Assembly: GCA_028023455.1 (NCBI GenBank)
Contig: JAQFVV010012536.1
Coordinates: 1,444,001 to 1,508,000, forward strand
Source of the DNA: Epiperipatus broadwayi
Lineage: Eukaryota; Onychophora; Udeonychophora; Euonychophora; Peripatidae
Reading direction: 5' to 3'
DNA: 64,000 nt
A program made the translations under genes and the position numbers. The notes below the pieces were generated by a model that did no database searches, was not told the origin of the DNA, and worked only from the letters and a program-made list of their open reading frames with translations. This document shows, one piece after another, positions 22,431 to 33,860 of the stretch; within the stretch, counting starts at the first letter, position 1, and every line of letters begins with the position of its first letter.

Positions 22431-25400
22431 TCGAGGTTTAAGAGTGCCTGGTATTTCAAATCTTACATATTAAATCTTTAAAAAAAAAGTTAAACCAACC
22501 AATTAAAAAATATAAATATTATATTTAATAAAAAATATTTCTAAAACAACAGGCTCAAAGGCTGGCATTTTTATGTCAGACATTAATAAACAGTAACTAT
22601 TAATAAAGATAAAATAGCTATTACAATTAGTCATGACACTGTTGAAAAATTGAAAAAAAAAATTTTTTTATTTAGAGGGCACTCCATTAAAAATATATTT
22701 GTGCTACAAAGCTGTGAAATATAACAGGTATATTTAAATATATAAATTTTTATTTAGCGTTATAATTCTGAAATTAATTTATGTAACATTAAAATGTTTT
22801 GTTTAATTTACATTAAATCTTTAATACTTATAATATGCTTTAAATGTACATAGGTGAAATTAATAATTTTTTTTACAAATAACAATGTATATATGTTTAA
22901 AGTGTATTATAAATATTACGAACAATTGGCGAAGTAAATTATTCATTAAATCTTAAAAAAAACTGTTAAAGCAACCAAGTATTACAAAAATAATGGCCTA
23001 AAATCCCTGCCTTTTTATATTCTGCCATTTCTACATTTAAATTTTTTTAATTTACATTAAATCTTTAAAAAAATGGTAAAAAAAAACAATTAAAAACACC
23101 AAGGGCCTTTACAAGGCCAAATACATCTGGTATAAAAAATAAAGATCCAATTTTAGACTAATAAAAAAATGTAACATATAAATATTTATAAGATAAAAAA
23201 TCATAATATAAGGTAATAGTGAATTGAGGATATAAAAAAGCAAAGAGAAGTAAATTTTAAAAGTAAAGGAAAAGAACAAAACAGAATACTGTTTGTTTGT
23301 GATGTTGTTTTTTTAAAAAATATATATATAATTTTAATGTGAATAGTTAATGTATAAATGAGAATATGAAAGAAAAAAAATAAAAGACTCTTACAATGGC
23401 CATATGTAATAGCAAACCACTAGCTGACAGTTTGTGATAATGATTTTGACTCATATAAAATAAACTTCTAAAATATATTGGTGAATGTCTATGAAGCTGT
23501 TCGACTAAGCAATTTTATCTATTTAAAGGAGCATGAGGCCAAAAGATCTCTGTGAGAGATCAGCCAATTAGATCAGAATAGATTAGTTAACTCCTTAGAG
23601 CAACTATAATCATATTTATACATCAACCAGCATTATAATAAGTTCAAAGTAAGTATGACTAATACTCCAAGTAATAACCATTCATCATTATGAATTATCC
23701 ATCAAAAAAATCAGTAGTCAGTATCTTGTGACTGGATTTGAAATGGGTCTCATGTAGACCAGGCTAACTATTGAGCCTTTGCCAGCTTGGGAAATTATAT
23801 AAACCATAGTTTGGATGCACAATCTTCAGTGCTCATTCGTCAGAATGCAAAAACATGAGAAAAATAATGCTGAGATATTAAAATATGCTGATCATTGTCA
23901 ATGCTCTGGTCACTTAGTACCATTAATATACTGGCCAACTATAAACTTAAATTCTAATAAGACCAAACTAAAATAAAATGTAGTGCATGGGTTTTAAAAA
24001 TATAACCCTCACACCAAGCCAGGCCAATGTCATATTGGCTGCCCATAGAGCACTAATATATATTCCCATTCATGTCTAGGCCATTATTGCACAAATCTAG
24101 CTCACAGAGAATAGAAGCTCTATTACTATATGTGACCAAGAGATGATGGAAACAGATATTCTAAAAATATTTAGAACCACTGGAATAATTTTTATAATTG
24201 AACAATTTTATTAATAATAAAAAACTAATGAAATTAAGATCACTAAAAATAAGGTTATGCATATAAATTAAGCCTTCTGATTTTGATTAACATATAATAA
24301 TAAAACAAATTATCACATTGTGTTTTATAAGGTACATTGATTACATTACTTCTTAATAGATCTCTATAAATGCATATAATATATAATTAATAAAATAAGT
24401 CATAAATTTTGTAACTTGCTTTTAAGCTTGCATTTAAATGATCACTAGATGGAGCTTACCAATAAATCTAAACAACTTTATTTTTATAAATATTGAAAGA
24501 GAAAGAATTCAAAATTTCTATCATTAAATCCCTACTTCCAGAACAATTTGTTTTGAGCTTATAGCTCCTGAAATTTTCAGACACATAAATGTCTTCAAAT
24601 CCAGCTTTTTAAACCAGATAATATATATCTGCATAAAAGTGGAATATATTAATTGATTTACATACCATTTGAATTTATCAAAATAATAGAATTACATTAT
24701 TTTTTTTACCTAAATGTGTCTATCTGATATGCATTTGATATATCTACACACACAGAGTGATGTACATTTTATGATTGTATTTCAATCATCATAAAATAAT
24801 AAATGATTAAAAATATAAGTTACTACAATATCTATTAAGGTATATATGTGTGCACATAGAAATGTATGTGCACACTATTGTTTATACCATATATTCTATA
24901 TTCAATTTGACACAATAATAGAAGTTATTAAAGATTATTTTTGCAATTAATTCTCTTTGTTGATTATAATCTTTTTCCTTAAAATAAGTACTATCAAATT
25001 TTTGACAGTTGATTGATTTAAAATGGCTTTTGTTTTCTAGTCTAACATATTTTGGAAATCTTTTTCTTGACTCTTAATTATAACGTTTTTTTTTAAAATT
25101 ATAAATATAAATTTAAACCTTCTTTTCTCCTTTAATAAACGATTTTAAACTAATATCGTTTTATATATATCTATCAGTTGTTAAAATGTCACCCCCACTA
25201 ACAAATATAAAAATAATTTCTTTACAAAATATATATAGCAAATCATCTCTTTTAGACATTTGACTCAAGCAAATTACTTATTTGTTTTACTTGAAATCTA
25301 AAAAACAAGAAAAATAAAAAAATTAAAAATTGTATTTTACAAAAACTCTCATAAAAATCCCAATTTTATTGTAAAAATAAAAGTTATAGCTCATTTTAAT

Positions 25401-25639
25401 CATAACAAGATGGTGGATCGAATGATCTGAGAACTGTAAGTGTGCTACTTACCAATTCTATGCAAACTCAGTTGAAAGTCTAAATTTTTGTTCAGGGGCT
25501 CGCAGGGGCACTTCAGGCTCAAAGGGTCAAGTTACTAAGTTAAAATGTCTTTTTTTATGGAATATTAAAAAAATGCACTTCATTGTATATATGTTTATCT
25601 GTGCTTCTCTGGATATAAACACAACAGCATATGTATAAC
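22431..25639. other. Intergenic, one possible tRNA-like head
   Basis: AT-rich. At about 23733-23795 the minus strand reads TGGCAAAGGCTCAATAGTTA and CCATTTCAAATCCAG with tRNA-like spacing, a weak SINE-head candidate. No other gene or repeat is supported. Confidence 0.45.
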
Positions 25640-25905
25640 TACTTCTTCATCAACTGATGGTTTCTCTTGATGGGGAGCAGTTCAGGAAAGTCATAACCAG
25701 GAAATTATAATCAGTTAAACCTTGGCATTGAATCAGTTCCCTTCTGTCTGGGATTTGATAAATTTCAGGCAAGTAAGCTGTCTTTGATTGGGCTTCAGGG
25801 ACATTAGCTAGCAGTTTTGGTTTGATAGATTTCAGACAAGTAACTGTCCTTCCCACATTTAAGGCTATGAATATCAACCCAAAGAAATGGGTTATTTTTA
25901 CTGAA
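25640..25905 (-). other. Unrecognised minus-strand frame, probably repeat-derived
   Basis: A 111-codon minus-strand frame (25650-25985) covers a patch less AT-rich than its surroundings. Its middle reads PEAQSKTAYLPEIYQIPDRR and its first 40 codons are hydrophobic noise. The DNA holds two diverged copies of a block of about 30 bp (TTTGATAAATTTCAGGCAAG and TTTGATAGATTTCAGACAAG). It then runs into CATCAGTTGATGAAGAAGTA and ACATATATACAATGAAG on the minus strand, which faintly recall the PLE terminal repeats. I cannot assign a function; transposon debris is more likely than an exon. Confidence 0.3.
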
Positions 25906-26189
25906 ATCACTAATTGTATAATCAAAATTAAATCATATATATAATAAAATATTAACCAATTATAAATAAAATTGTTAACAAACAATTTAAAATTACATAC
26001 AAATTATTTAAAACAGCAAACTAATTTTCATTCCTTATAGAAACCTTATCAAGATGTCACCTAATTATCATTTGATAAATTATTCTATAGCAACTCCCTC
26101 TATAAGTCATTATTAAAAATATATATTAAAAATAATATATATATATAAATTAATAAATAAACACAAATTTATTTTTTCTTTTAATGTAT

Positions 26190-26360
26190 ATATTCATCAT
26201 CATTGTTATCATATTCATCATTATCATTATTAAAACACTGCAGGATGGTCTCTCCAAGTTTCAACCCATCTTCTCTTCTCCTCACTCTTCATTGTTTTTT
26301 CCACCCACCTTACATGTGGTATATTTCTAGATCTTTTACAATCTCTTGGAATCCATATAA
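26190..26360 (-). mobile_element. RTE-type LINE 3'-end fragment
   Basis: A TCATCATT-rich tail is followed by ACTGCAGGATGGTCTCTCCA, TCAACCCATCTTCTCTTC, TTACATGTGGTATATTTCTA and ATCTCTTGGAATCC. This is collinear with the 3' end of the RTE copy at 11062 and with 34430. On the minus strand it covers the last codons and 3' tail only. A 68-codon plus-strand frame here is antisense noise. Confidence 0.7.
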
Positions 26361-27671
26361 ATTATATTTTAAAAGACTTGATAGTGATAAAATATATCAA
26401 AAACTATAAAGAAGATACTACGAAACTGTGTATATTCATGAAAATACGGATAAACGTATAAACATGGCCAAAAGTTAAATGCAGTTAGGTATAAAATGCT
26501 CACTATCAGATGGTTAGAAAACTTTTAAAAATGTATTTTAAATATTTATATCGATATGATTTTTTAAACATGAAACTCTTTTCATATATATTAATGAAAT
26601 ACTCTGAAATAACTTGAGTAGAGTAAGCCATTATGAAAAGGTATAATTATATAGATATATATTTATTTAATACTACTGAGTCTTCACTATGATTTCGGTG
26701 AGAATTCGCTGAAAGTTAACTTGGTGCTATTAACCTTTTAACCGCTAATTTTATCATTGGTTGTATCAGATAAAAATCAAATCTTTTAATTGGCCAACTC
26801 ACAAACTGAAGACAAAGCCTATTGTTAAAACATATTCGCCTATAATATTAAATTCAACTCAGATACGTTTATAAAAAGTATATAATTAATTTTTCAGGTT
26901 GTGAAGACAACGAAAGTTCTTTCAAAAATAAATTGCTATTTATTTATTCTAAGATATTCAATATCGGCAACATAAAAGTTATAATGTAAACAAAAAGATC
27001 GACTTTTTACGTTATAGAAAAGTAAATATTTCTTTTTATTACAACTTCAATATTTGTACTAAAATCTTCAATATTTTTCGAAAATAATTTTGTTTTTTTA
27101 TTATTCTCTCTGAAAATTATGTTTAATTTCCCTAAATATTATTTAATAATAATTTAAATCGTATTCGAAATGAAAATCTCAGCGTTTTTCTTTATTTTCT
27201 TTGATCAGGCAGTTTCTTTGTTCTTTCCAGCCAATCAGAATGTCTTTTTCGGCTGAGAGCATGCTAAGAACCAATCACAAATAATGTTCCTTCTTTGTTT
27301 AGGTTTAAATGCGTTTTTTTTTCTATTTTTTACTTCTAAAATAAATCGGAAGATGTCACCATCGTACAGAACTTTTAAAAACGAATTCAATACGTATTTA
27401 ACGAATATTTTCGTATGAAAACGGGCTGAGTTAGAGTGATTTCAGATGTCGACGAGGAGCCTCGTCGGACACAGGAAAAGGGTTAATTCTTACTTTAGCT
27501 TGAGAACAAATTTACATATTTTCATCGTGGTTTGACTCGACTCAAGTTTTTTCAGAGTATTGATGTGATTTGTACATATTTAAATAAAAAATAATAAGTG
27601 GATATTATTTATTAATTTATATAAGTTATTTTTAACGTATTATATTTTTAATGATGACTTCTAGGTTCTGT
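26361..27671. promoter_or_regulatory. Unassigned region with clustered CCAAT motifs and a strong hairpin
   Basis: AGCCAATCAG (about 27230) and AACCAATCAC (about 27270) lie 40 bp apart, with inverted ATTGG motifs further left (26757, 26792). A hairpin at 27447-27471 pairs TGTCGACGAG with CTCGTC-g-GACA around a GAGC loop, and is the most GC-rich short element nearby. This could be a promoter region, but no exon with a clear frame follows on either strand, so gene assignment is withheld. Confidence 0.25.
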
Positions 27672-27745
27672 GCAGTTTAGTGCTATAGTAGAGTGTCAGA
27701 CCATGGAATATGGATTCTAGGTGTGATTTCAGTGCTGATATTTTT
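27672..27745 (+). repeat. tRNA-derived SINE head
   Basis: TAGTGCTATAGTAGAGTGTC and GACCATGGAATATGG match the reverse complement of the 62-bp units at 33.1-33.7 kb (TAGTGCAGTGGTAATGTGTC, AGACTC). The B-box position reads GGTGTGATTTCAG. It is a single, older copy of the SINE family amplified at 33 kb. Confidence 0.5.
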
Positions 27746-28195
27746 GTAGCTTGAATATTAATGATGACTATTACAAGGAAATGCAATAGAGTAATAGAAG
27801 TAGATATTTTAATAACATTGTTATAAGGAGTGAAAAGTATTTTGATGCTATAAATAAACTTTAATTAATCCTAAGTTGTTTATTATGAATTTTATTTTAA
27901 ATTGGTCAGTATTTTCTTATTATGGAAACAACATTGTGGACAATTTACAACTTAAAAATTGCCCATAGTCACACACGAATATAAGAATAAGTGATTATCC
28001 ATTCTCTTTATGCAATATAAAATCAAATCTATAATTTGAATCATGCAAACTGAGAATTTTGTGACCATCCACATTGGCAAAATGCACACTTTGCTCTAAA
28101 TGATTTGAAATCTAATATCAGACACTAGTAAACTAGATTGAATTAATGATGCATATAGATGCAAATTAACCATGCCATATTTTGACTGAGAGTGT

Positions 28196-28790
28196 GAATA
28201 ATGTTCACGCTTATACAATTTGAAATATATATCTCTTATTATTAAGCACTGAAATTCTGCAATTCTGTAGAAGAAAATTAACCTCAAATCAAGCACTGTT
28301 TCATAACTATTATAAATCTTCAGATACTCAACCATTATTAAGTTTTAAAAGCTTAAGTGAATCACTTGAGCTTAGAGCATATTTAGATATACAACAACTC
28401 TTACTAACCATGCTTATATCAGGGCTTAAATCTAATGCATGCCTGACATTGTAATTGACAATTGATTTGTTGAAATTTAATATATGTCTAATCGCTAGTG
28501 GTTAAAAATAATTGTCTTTTCTCCTGTGAAAGATTAATTAAATTTGTACAATTCAATTGCTGATAACAACATAAGGCACACAATAGATTTAAGCCCTGAT
28601 ATAATCATGGTCAGTAAGGGTGGGGGTATATATGAATATGATCTAAGCTTAAGTGATTTAGTTAAGTTTTAAAAACTCTTACTGATGGATGACTGTGATG
28701 AGATTTATAATAGTTAGGAAACAGCATGTGATCAGAGGTTAATTTCCTTCTGCACAACTTGAAATGTATTACATAAATTTAATAGTGAGC
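28196..28790. repeat. Long fold-back element
   Basis: Arms of about 220-240 bp surround a spacer of about 130 bp. Matching pairs include ATATCAGGGCTTAAATCTA with TAGATTTAAGCCCTGATAT, AAAGCTTAAGTGAATCAC with GATCTAAGCTTAAGTGAT, and ATAACTATTATAAATCTT with GATTTATAATAGTTAGG. No coding sequence is seen in the spacer. It is consistent with a miniature inverted-repeat transposon. Confidence 0.7.
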
Positions 28791-30534
28791 TCTATAACAT
28801 AATCATAATATAACAATACCATAATGTTCAAAATTTCAGATATACAATTATCTATTGAACATGGCTCAATACAACTATGATGAAATAGTGATTATTCATT
28901 AATATTACATGTATATCAAGTTCTACATCTGAAGATACATAATTAGATCAAGTATTCCAACTAAGTAATACTATTTGATATTTTGCCATAGCTTCACTAC
29001 CTTCATGACATAATTTACTCAAGCAGCTCAATTTTAGAATTACATCCTAAAATTTAATGAGCTCTACATCATAAAGGTATAATCACTTCATAAAGGAAAA
29101 TCTATTTTTCAAATGTAGACTGCTAAGAAATAACAAAAATATCTCTATTAATAAAGAGGTTTCTAGGTAGAAAGTTCCATATAAATGCAAAAGGTTGAGA
29201 ATTTGAAAGTACAATGTACCATGAACTCAAGACAGTAATTATCCAAACAATAATAATTTAGATGAAACAATGCAAATATTTGATTATGATTACAATATAA
29301 AGTTTATATTTAGTCAGATAATAACTATTGAATTCAATACAAAAAATATATAAGCATACTCCCTTACCAATCTTGGTATTTAATTTCTGGATTACACCTG
29401 GGTCTCATTTTATGTGGTAGATAGGTTTCTCAAAAAACATGCACAAAAGAAATCACATAAAAATAGACTTAACTTACTTTGAAAAATGGGAGATACATAC
29501 TGTAATTTTCAAAAATTGCATAAAAGCATAGCAACAATGTGAAATTACTTTAAAATTCACATAAAAAATTAAGGAAATAAAATATGACTAAGAAAAAATT
29601 TCAAATTTGAAAAAAATTGAAACAAGACAAACTTTTTTTACTTTTTTTATTAACTACAGTATTTAATTTTACTAAAAACAATATATTTTTATGCATAATT
29701 TACAGTATTTTACATTTTTTCATACATGTACAGTATGTTAATCATTATTGCTATTTGACGATATGCATGTTCGTTTGTGAATGAGTAAGCATCAGATTTG
29801 TCACAAGAGGAAATACAATTAGTGCCAACTTCATTTTTTTAATTGCTCTTATAGTGGACTCATCCAAACTAAAATGTTTTCCAATCGCTGTTGATCCTTC
29901 CCATTTCGCTAAGTGATCTAAAATTGAAATTTTTGTTTCCAAAGAAATTCATTTTCTTAGGGTTTTTTTCTTCATTAGGATAAACTAAAAGTTTAAAATA
30001 AAAATAAGAATTTAGACTTATGATAATAAAAAGACATCTACTCACCACTGTTGAGCAAAATTTAATTAAAACTAACAATTAAAAATTAAATTCTTATTTT
30101 TGTCTTTAATTTTTTAATTTTCAATTCCGTTTAAAAATCAAATTTCATTGTTTCACATTACATTAATTTCAGATCACATTACGTAATTTTTAAATTGTTA
30201 ATTACAATTAAAAATCAGATTTTAATTTTTAATTGTCAAATTTAATTGTGCCCACTGCTGTTACTCACCTTTTAAAAATAAACTTGTGGACACTAAATGA
30301 TTAATTGATTATGTACTCTTTTTTTAAAAAGCAAAAATAGAATGTGATTTAAAATGCAAAAACAACAACATGCATAGTATAGGCATCTATAATGTTTGAA
30401 CAGATTTACATTATAATCTTGTAAAATTTAATGTGTGTATATAAAATGGGGAAATCCTGATTTTAAGTGAATTATAAACTTCTTTATTGCATAAAATCTA
30501 TTACAGTACTATTATAAAGTGCTGAAAATATTGA
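28791..30534. other. Intergenic, no gene recognised
   Basis: AT-rich. The minus-strand frames at 29751-30078 include a stretch resembling a helix-turn-helix (ILDHLAKWEGSTAIGKHF, then STIRAIKKM). This is a plausible relic of a transposase N-terminus of the CENP-B/Tigger type, where such helices are common, but it is too short to claim. No other feature. Confidence 0.4.
29830..29942 (-). pseudogene. Possible transposase helix-turn-helix relic (CENP-B/Psq type)
   Basis: The minus strand encodes METKISILDHLAKWEGSTAI and then GKHFSLDESTIRAIKK. In Tigger/pogo transposases and their domesticated relatives the N-terminal Psq/CENP-B domain reads like 'K..IL..L..G.....IAK.FG...STIR.I'. This fragment fits that spacing with SILDHLAKWEGSTAIGKHFS and ESTIRAIKK. 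About 35 codons are recognisable and the frame then runs into noise (LALIVFPLVTN). No DDE domain is present nearby, so it is a fragment at most. Confidence 0.45.
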
Positions 30535-30655
30535 AATTATTAGATGGAAGTCGAACTCCGATAATGCGCTATTACTTTAAATATGATGTGTGAGTGCATG
30601 AAATTTATAATATTTAAAGTAATAGTGCATTATTGGAGCTGATCTAATAATTTTT
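30535..30655. repeat. Palindrome with about 48-bp arms
   Basis: AATTATTAGATGGAAGTCGA and TCCGATAATGCGCTATTACT on the left match AGTAATAGTGCATTATTGGA and GCTGATCTAATAATT on the right, read in reverse complement. The loop is about 25 bp. A miniature inverted-repeat element or a duplicated end. Confidence 0.65.
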
Positions 30656-31300
30656 ATTGCATAAAAGAAAACCATATACAAAGATATTAAGAAGAAACAT
30701 GAATAGCATAACTTCAAAATTACATTAAAAAATCTGCATAAAACAAGACCTGGGTGTATATGATAGAGTTACTTCAAATAAATTTATGATATAGTCAGTT
30801 TATCTTGTTTCACTCAAATGTTATTAATCAATGGATTCCATGTTACACAACTGGACAATCATCAGACTCAATTGTTTAGTCAATAGTGTAAAATTTCATT
30901 TTAGGAATAAAGGATTAGGCAAGCAATTTCAGAAAAACAATTATAGTTTTATAAAAGAACAATAATTAAATAACAATGAAAGTAGTTGAAGAGTCAACAA
31001 AGGATGAATCCAGACTAGTTGAATCCTCTTTTTGGATGACATTTAATAGATGAGCAGTGATTTAAATGTTGTAACATAAAAATATCCTTCAGTAGAAAGA
31101 CAATTTTAAGCTTTATATAAGGAAATTATAAAATAAAAAAAATTATTTTTGATCTTAAATAAAATGTTTCTGGTTAGTAACTTTGGCAATGGAAATATGA
31201 TCATGCCAAAACCAAAATTATATAAAAAGATAACATTTAATGAGAGTTTGAATAATTTTGAAGAGGTATAGGATTAGAAATCAAATTTGAAGTAGGGGAA
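30656..31300. other. Intergenic, no gene recognised
   Basis: AT-rich sequence up to a GT-dinucleotide run at 31303-31318 that abuts the PLE remnant. Nothing else is seen. Confidence 0.5.
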
Positions 31301-32167
31301 TTGTGTGTGTGTGTGTGTATGGTTATAACTAAAGAGAAATACAATTCCATAAAATTCTTAGATATTCAAGTTACTCTTAATGATTACAGTTTGGATTATC
31401 TTATGTTAATTAAACCAATTGAAACTAGAGGTTTTATTCCATATGAATCACATGTACCTATGTGTCATAAGCTGTCTGGATTGAAATCATTCTTATTTCG
31501 AAATGAAAAATTATGCAAATATTCTAGTGATAAAATTAAAAATGTACATTTATTTGTTAATGACTTGTTGAAAATTGGTTATTATAAAAATGCTATTGCT
31601 AATATTATTAAAGGATTTAAAAGAAATCAACACTATAATAAAATTAAAAATAAAAATATCAAAATGAAATGGATTTCAATGCCATTTATATCAGATGAGC
31701 AGGTCAAGTTTATTAGGAAAATTTATAATGGTTTGTGTCATATTGCTTTTTTCTCTACAAATAACATAAATAGATTGCTTAATAATTCTAAAATTCAAAA
31801 TTCAAAGTTTAATCAAAATTCTATTATATATAGATTGATATGTGGATGCGGCGTACAATACATTGGTGAATCTAAGTGTACATTTGAGAAGAGAATAAAA
31901 GAACATATGCTTTTATATAATAGAATTCAAAAAGAGAATCAATATGGAACAGATGTAAATAAACCTTCATCATCTGTTATATTTGATCATAATAAATCTT
32001 GTCAATATGGATTTAAATTTGATTATAAAAATATGAAAATTATTCAAATTGAACGTTGTCATAATAAACGTAAAATAAAAGAGGCTATGTTGATTTCAAG
32101 AAATCGTCAAATGTTAATGAATCGCCAGTCATCAAATGTTAAGATAACAGAATTGTGGGAAATCTGA
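31301..32167 (+). CDS. Penelope-like retroelement, 5'-truncated: RT thumb plus GIY-YIG endonuclease
   Basis: This is the longest open frame in the window (288 codons). The annotated ATG falls in a GT repeat and is not a real start; recognisable homology begins near KYNSIKFLDIQV, the FLD motif at the end of the PLE reverse transcriptase. A basic linker follows (WISMPFISDEQVKFIRKIY), then the GIY-YIG endonuclease. IIY is at residues 175-177, CGCGVQYIG at 181-189, the catalytic-type Arg at 198 in FEKRIKEH, the Glu at 261 in KRKIKEAM, and an Asn at 274. The fingers and palm of the polymerase are missing, so reverse transcription is not possible from this copy, but the endonuclease has no stop or frameshift. 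It is followed 55 bp later by a hammerhead-like motif. A decayed relative is at 55975-56741. Confidence 0.8.
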   Translation: MCVCVCMVITKEKYNSIKFLDIQVTLNDYSLDYLMLIKPIETRGFIPYESHVPMCHKLSGLKSFLFRNEKLCKYSSDKIKNVHLFVNDLLKIGYYKNAIANIIKGFKRNQHYNKIKNKNIKMKWISMPFISDEQVKFIRKIYNGLCHIAFFSTNNINRLLNNSKIQNSKFNQNSIIYRLICGCGVQYIGESKCTFEKRIKEHMLLYNRIQKENQYGTDVNKPSSSVIFDHNKSCQYGFKFDYKNMKIIQIERCHNKRKIKEAMLISRNRQMLMNRQSSNVKITELWEI

Positions 32168-32221
32168 ATTGAACTATGGGTATTGTTAAGGGTTGTCTCG
32201 TTTTGATTATTCAACATTATA

Positions 32222-32264
32222 TAGTTGATAAAGACTACAAAGTGTATAGTCGAAAGTACTTCTA
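32222..32264 (+). ncRNA. Hammerhead-like ribozyme motif downstream of the PLE
   Basis: Order: helix I strand TAG, core TTGATAA, one extra A, helix II GACTA, loop CAAAGTGTA, TAGTC, GAAA, helix III palindrome AGTACT (sharing the last A), T at the cleavage position, and CTA closing helix I. Positions 3 and 8 are T and A rather than the usual C and G, which still pair. Helix I is only three base pairs, and helix III would need a dimer. It lies in the terminal repeat of the PLE, where such motifs are known. Activity is inferred. Confidence 0.55.
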
Positions 32265-32319
32265 AAAGAATATAATTTATATAAATTGTACTGTATTTTG
32301 ATATATATATTGATTTGTA

Positions 32320-32322
32320 TAT

Positions 32323-32354
<32 letters not shown>
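32320..32354. repeat. (AT)n microsatellite
   Basis: About 17 uninterrupted AT repeats immediately beyond the PLE 3' end. It could be part of the insertion's tail or a pre-existing target. Confidence 0.8.
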
Positions 32355-32357
<3 letters not shown>

Positions 32358-33029
32358 AAAAAAGATAAGACCAAGTTCTAGAAAAAATTAACTTAACTGA
32401 ATTATTAATAGTCTAATAAATATTTATTGCTTGAGGATCAGTATTTATTGGAAAAAGTAGAGATGTTCATTGATTGAGAGAAATGACGATAAAATCCTGA
32501 TATCACAAAATTAGAGACTGGATTAGATGTAACAACAAGAATTGAAAAAAAAGGAAAAAGAACTTTGGAAGTACTTCAAGTAATAATAGAATAAGTATTA
32601 GATAAAATTTTCATTTCCCTAAAATAAAAAGAACAATTGGAAATATTGAAAATTCAAATATTGGACCTATAAAAAAAGTTAATTAAAAGAGTGATTTTCC
32701 AAAGACTTGATTAAAAACTTGGAAGATATGCAAAATAACTGTTTAAGATTTTACAACTTTCTCAGTTGATAAGTTTCATAAATAAGAAATATAAGCTAAA
32801 ATATCATAGGCAGTTGTTTTTAAAGGCATATTCATCTATTATATTACTGGTTTGAGCTTTAAAGATATGAGAAAATATTGCATATTATTCTTTAAAACAA
32901 TGAAACTTTCTTAGTGATACATTGTTTGCGACAATTGATTTTTTTAAAAAAATATAGAGAAAATTATATTATTTAAACAAAAAATACATATTCAGTTTTT
33001 AAAAAAAGCTGCTACCAAATAAAAAAAAG
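32355..33029. other. Intergenic, no gene recognised
   Basis: AT-rich; nothing supported. Confidence 0.55.
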
Positions 33030-33706
33030 TGAATAAATGGCTTTATTAATAAGGAATTCATAAAAACTTTGGATACTGGAAATGCCAGAACTGGAAACAA
33101 TTTAAGGACCATATGCTTAAAGTCTGACACATTACCACTACACTACCAGAACTGGAAACAATTTATGGACCATATGCTCAAGAGTCTGATACATTACCAC
33201 TGCACTACCAGAACTGAAAACAATTTAAGGACCATATGCTAAAGAGTTTTGACACATTACCACTGCACTAACAGAGCTGGAAACAATTTAAGGATCATAT
33301 GCTCAAGAGTCTGACACATTACCACTGCATTACCAGAATTGGAAACAATTTAAGGACCATATGTTCAAGAGTCTGACACATTACCATTGCATTACCAGAA
33401 ATGGAAACCATTTAAGAACCATATGATCAAGAGTTTGACACATTAGCACTGCAATAACAAAACTGGAAACAATTTAAGGACCATATGCTCAAGAGTCTGA
33501 CACATTACCACTGCATTACCAGAACTGGAAACAATTTAAGGACCATATGCTCAAGAGTTTGACACATTACCACTGCACTACCAGAACTGGAAATAATTTA
33601 AGAACTATATGCTCAAGAGTTTGACACATTACCACTGTACTAACAGAACTGGAAACAATTTAAGGACCATATGCTCAAGAGTCTGACACACTACCACTGC
33701 ACTAAT
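33030..33706 (-). repeat. SINE with a ten-unit tandem array of its tRNA-like head
   Basis: Ten units recur every 62 bp (spacings 61-63) from 33091 to 33706, with CTGGAAACAATTTAAGGACC starting most units. Read on the minus strand, each unit holds TAGTGCAGTGGTAATGTGTC (A-box-like), AGACTCTTGAGCATATGG, and GTCCTTAAATTGTTTCC at the B-box position. After the last unit the minus strand continues CCAGTTCTGGCATTTCC and then AAAGTTTTTATG. That is the same order as the single-headed SINE next door (33755-33850), so the array arose by amplification of a SINE head. No unit keeps a perfect B box. Confidence 0.75.
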
Positions 33707-33754
33707 CCATTTAAAGTAAAAGCAATTGAAAGGTTTCATTGCATGGGTGACCAT

Positions 33755-33850
33755 AAAAAGTTTGAATGATGGAAATACCAGAACTGGAATTGATATGAGG
33801 ACCTTACATTCCAGAATCTGATATTCAACCAGTGCACTGAACCATGCAAG
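33755..33850 (-). repeat. tRNA-derived SINE, single head (reference for the array)
   Basis: The minus strand reads GCATGGTTCAGTGCACTGGT (A-box-like), AGATTCTGGAATGTAAGGTC, then CTCATATCAATTCC (B-box position) and CAGTTCTGGTATTTCC. The last block links it to every unit of the adjacent array. A body with CATTCAAACTTTTTATGG follows. Confidence 0.6.
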
Positions 33851-33860
33851 TCTATAGTGT

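Noticed and set aside
33091-33706. CRISPR array
   Set aside because: The 62-bp units are contiguous with no unique spacers; it is a tandem repeat of a SINE head in animal DNA.
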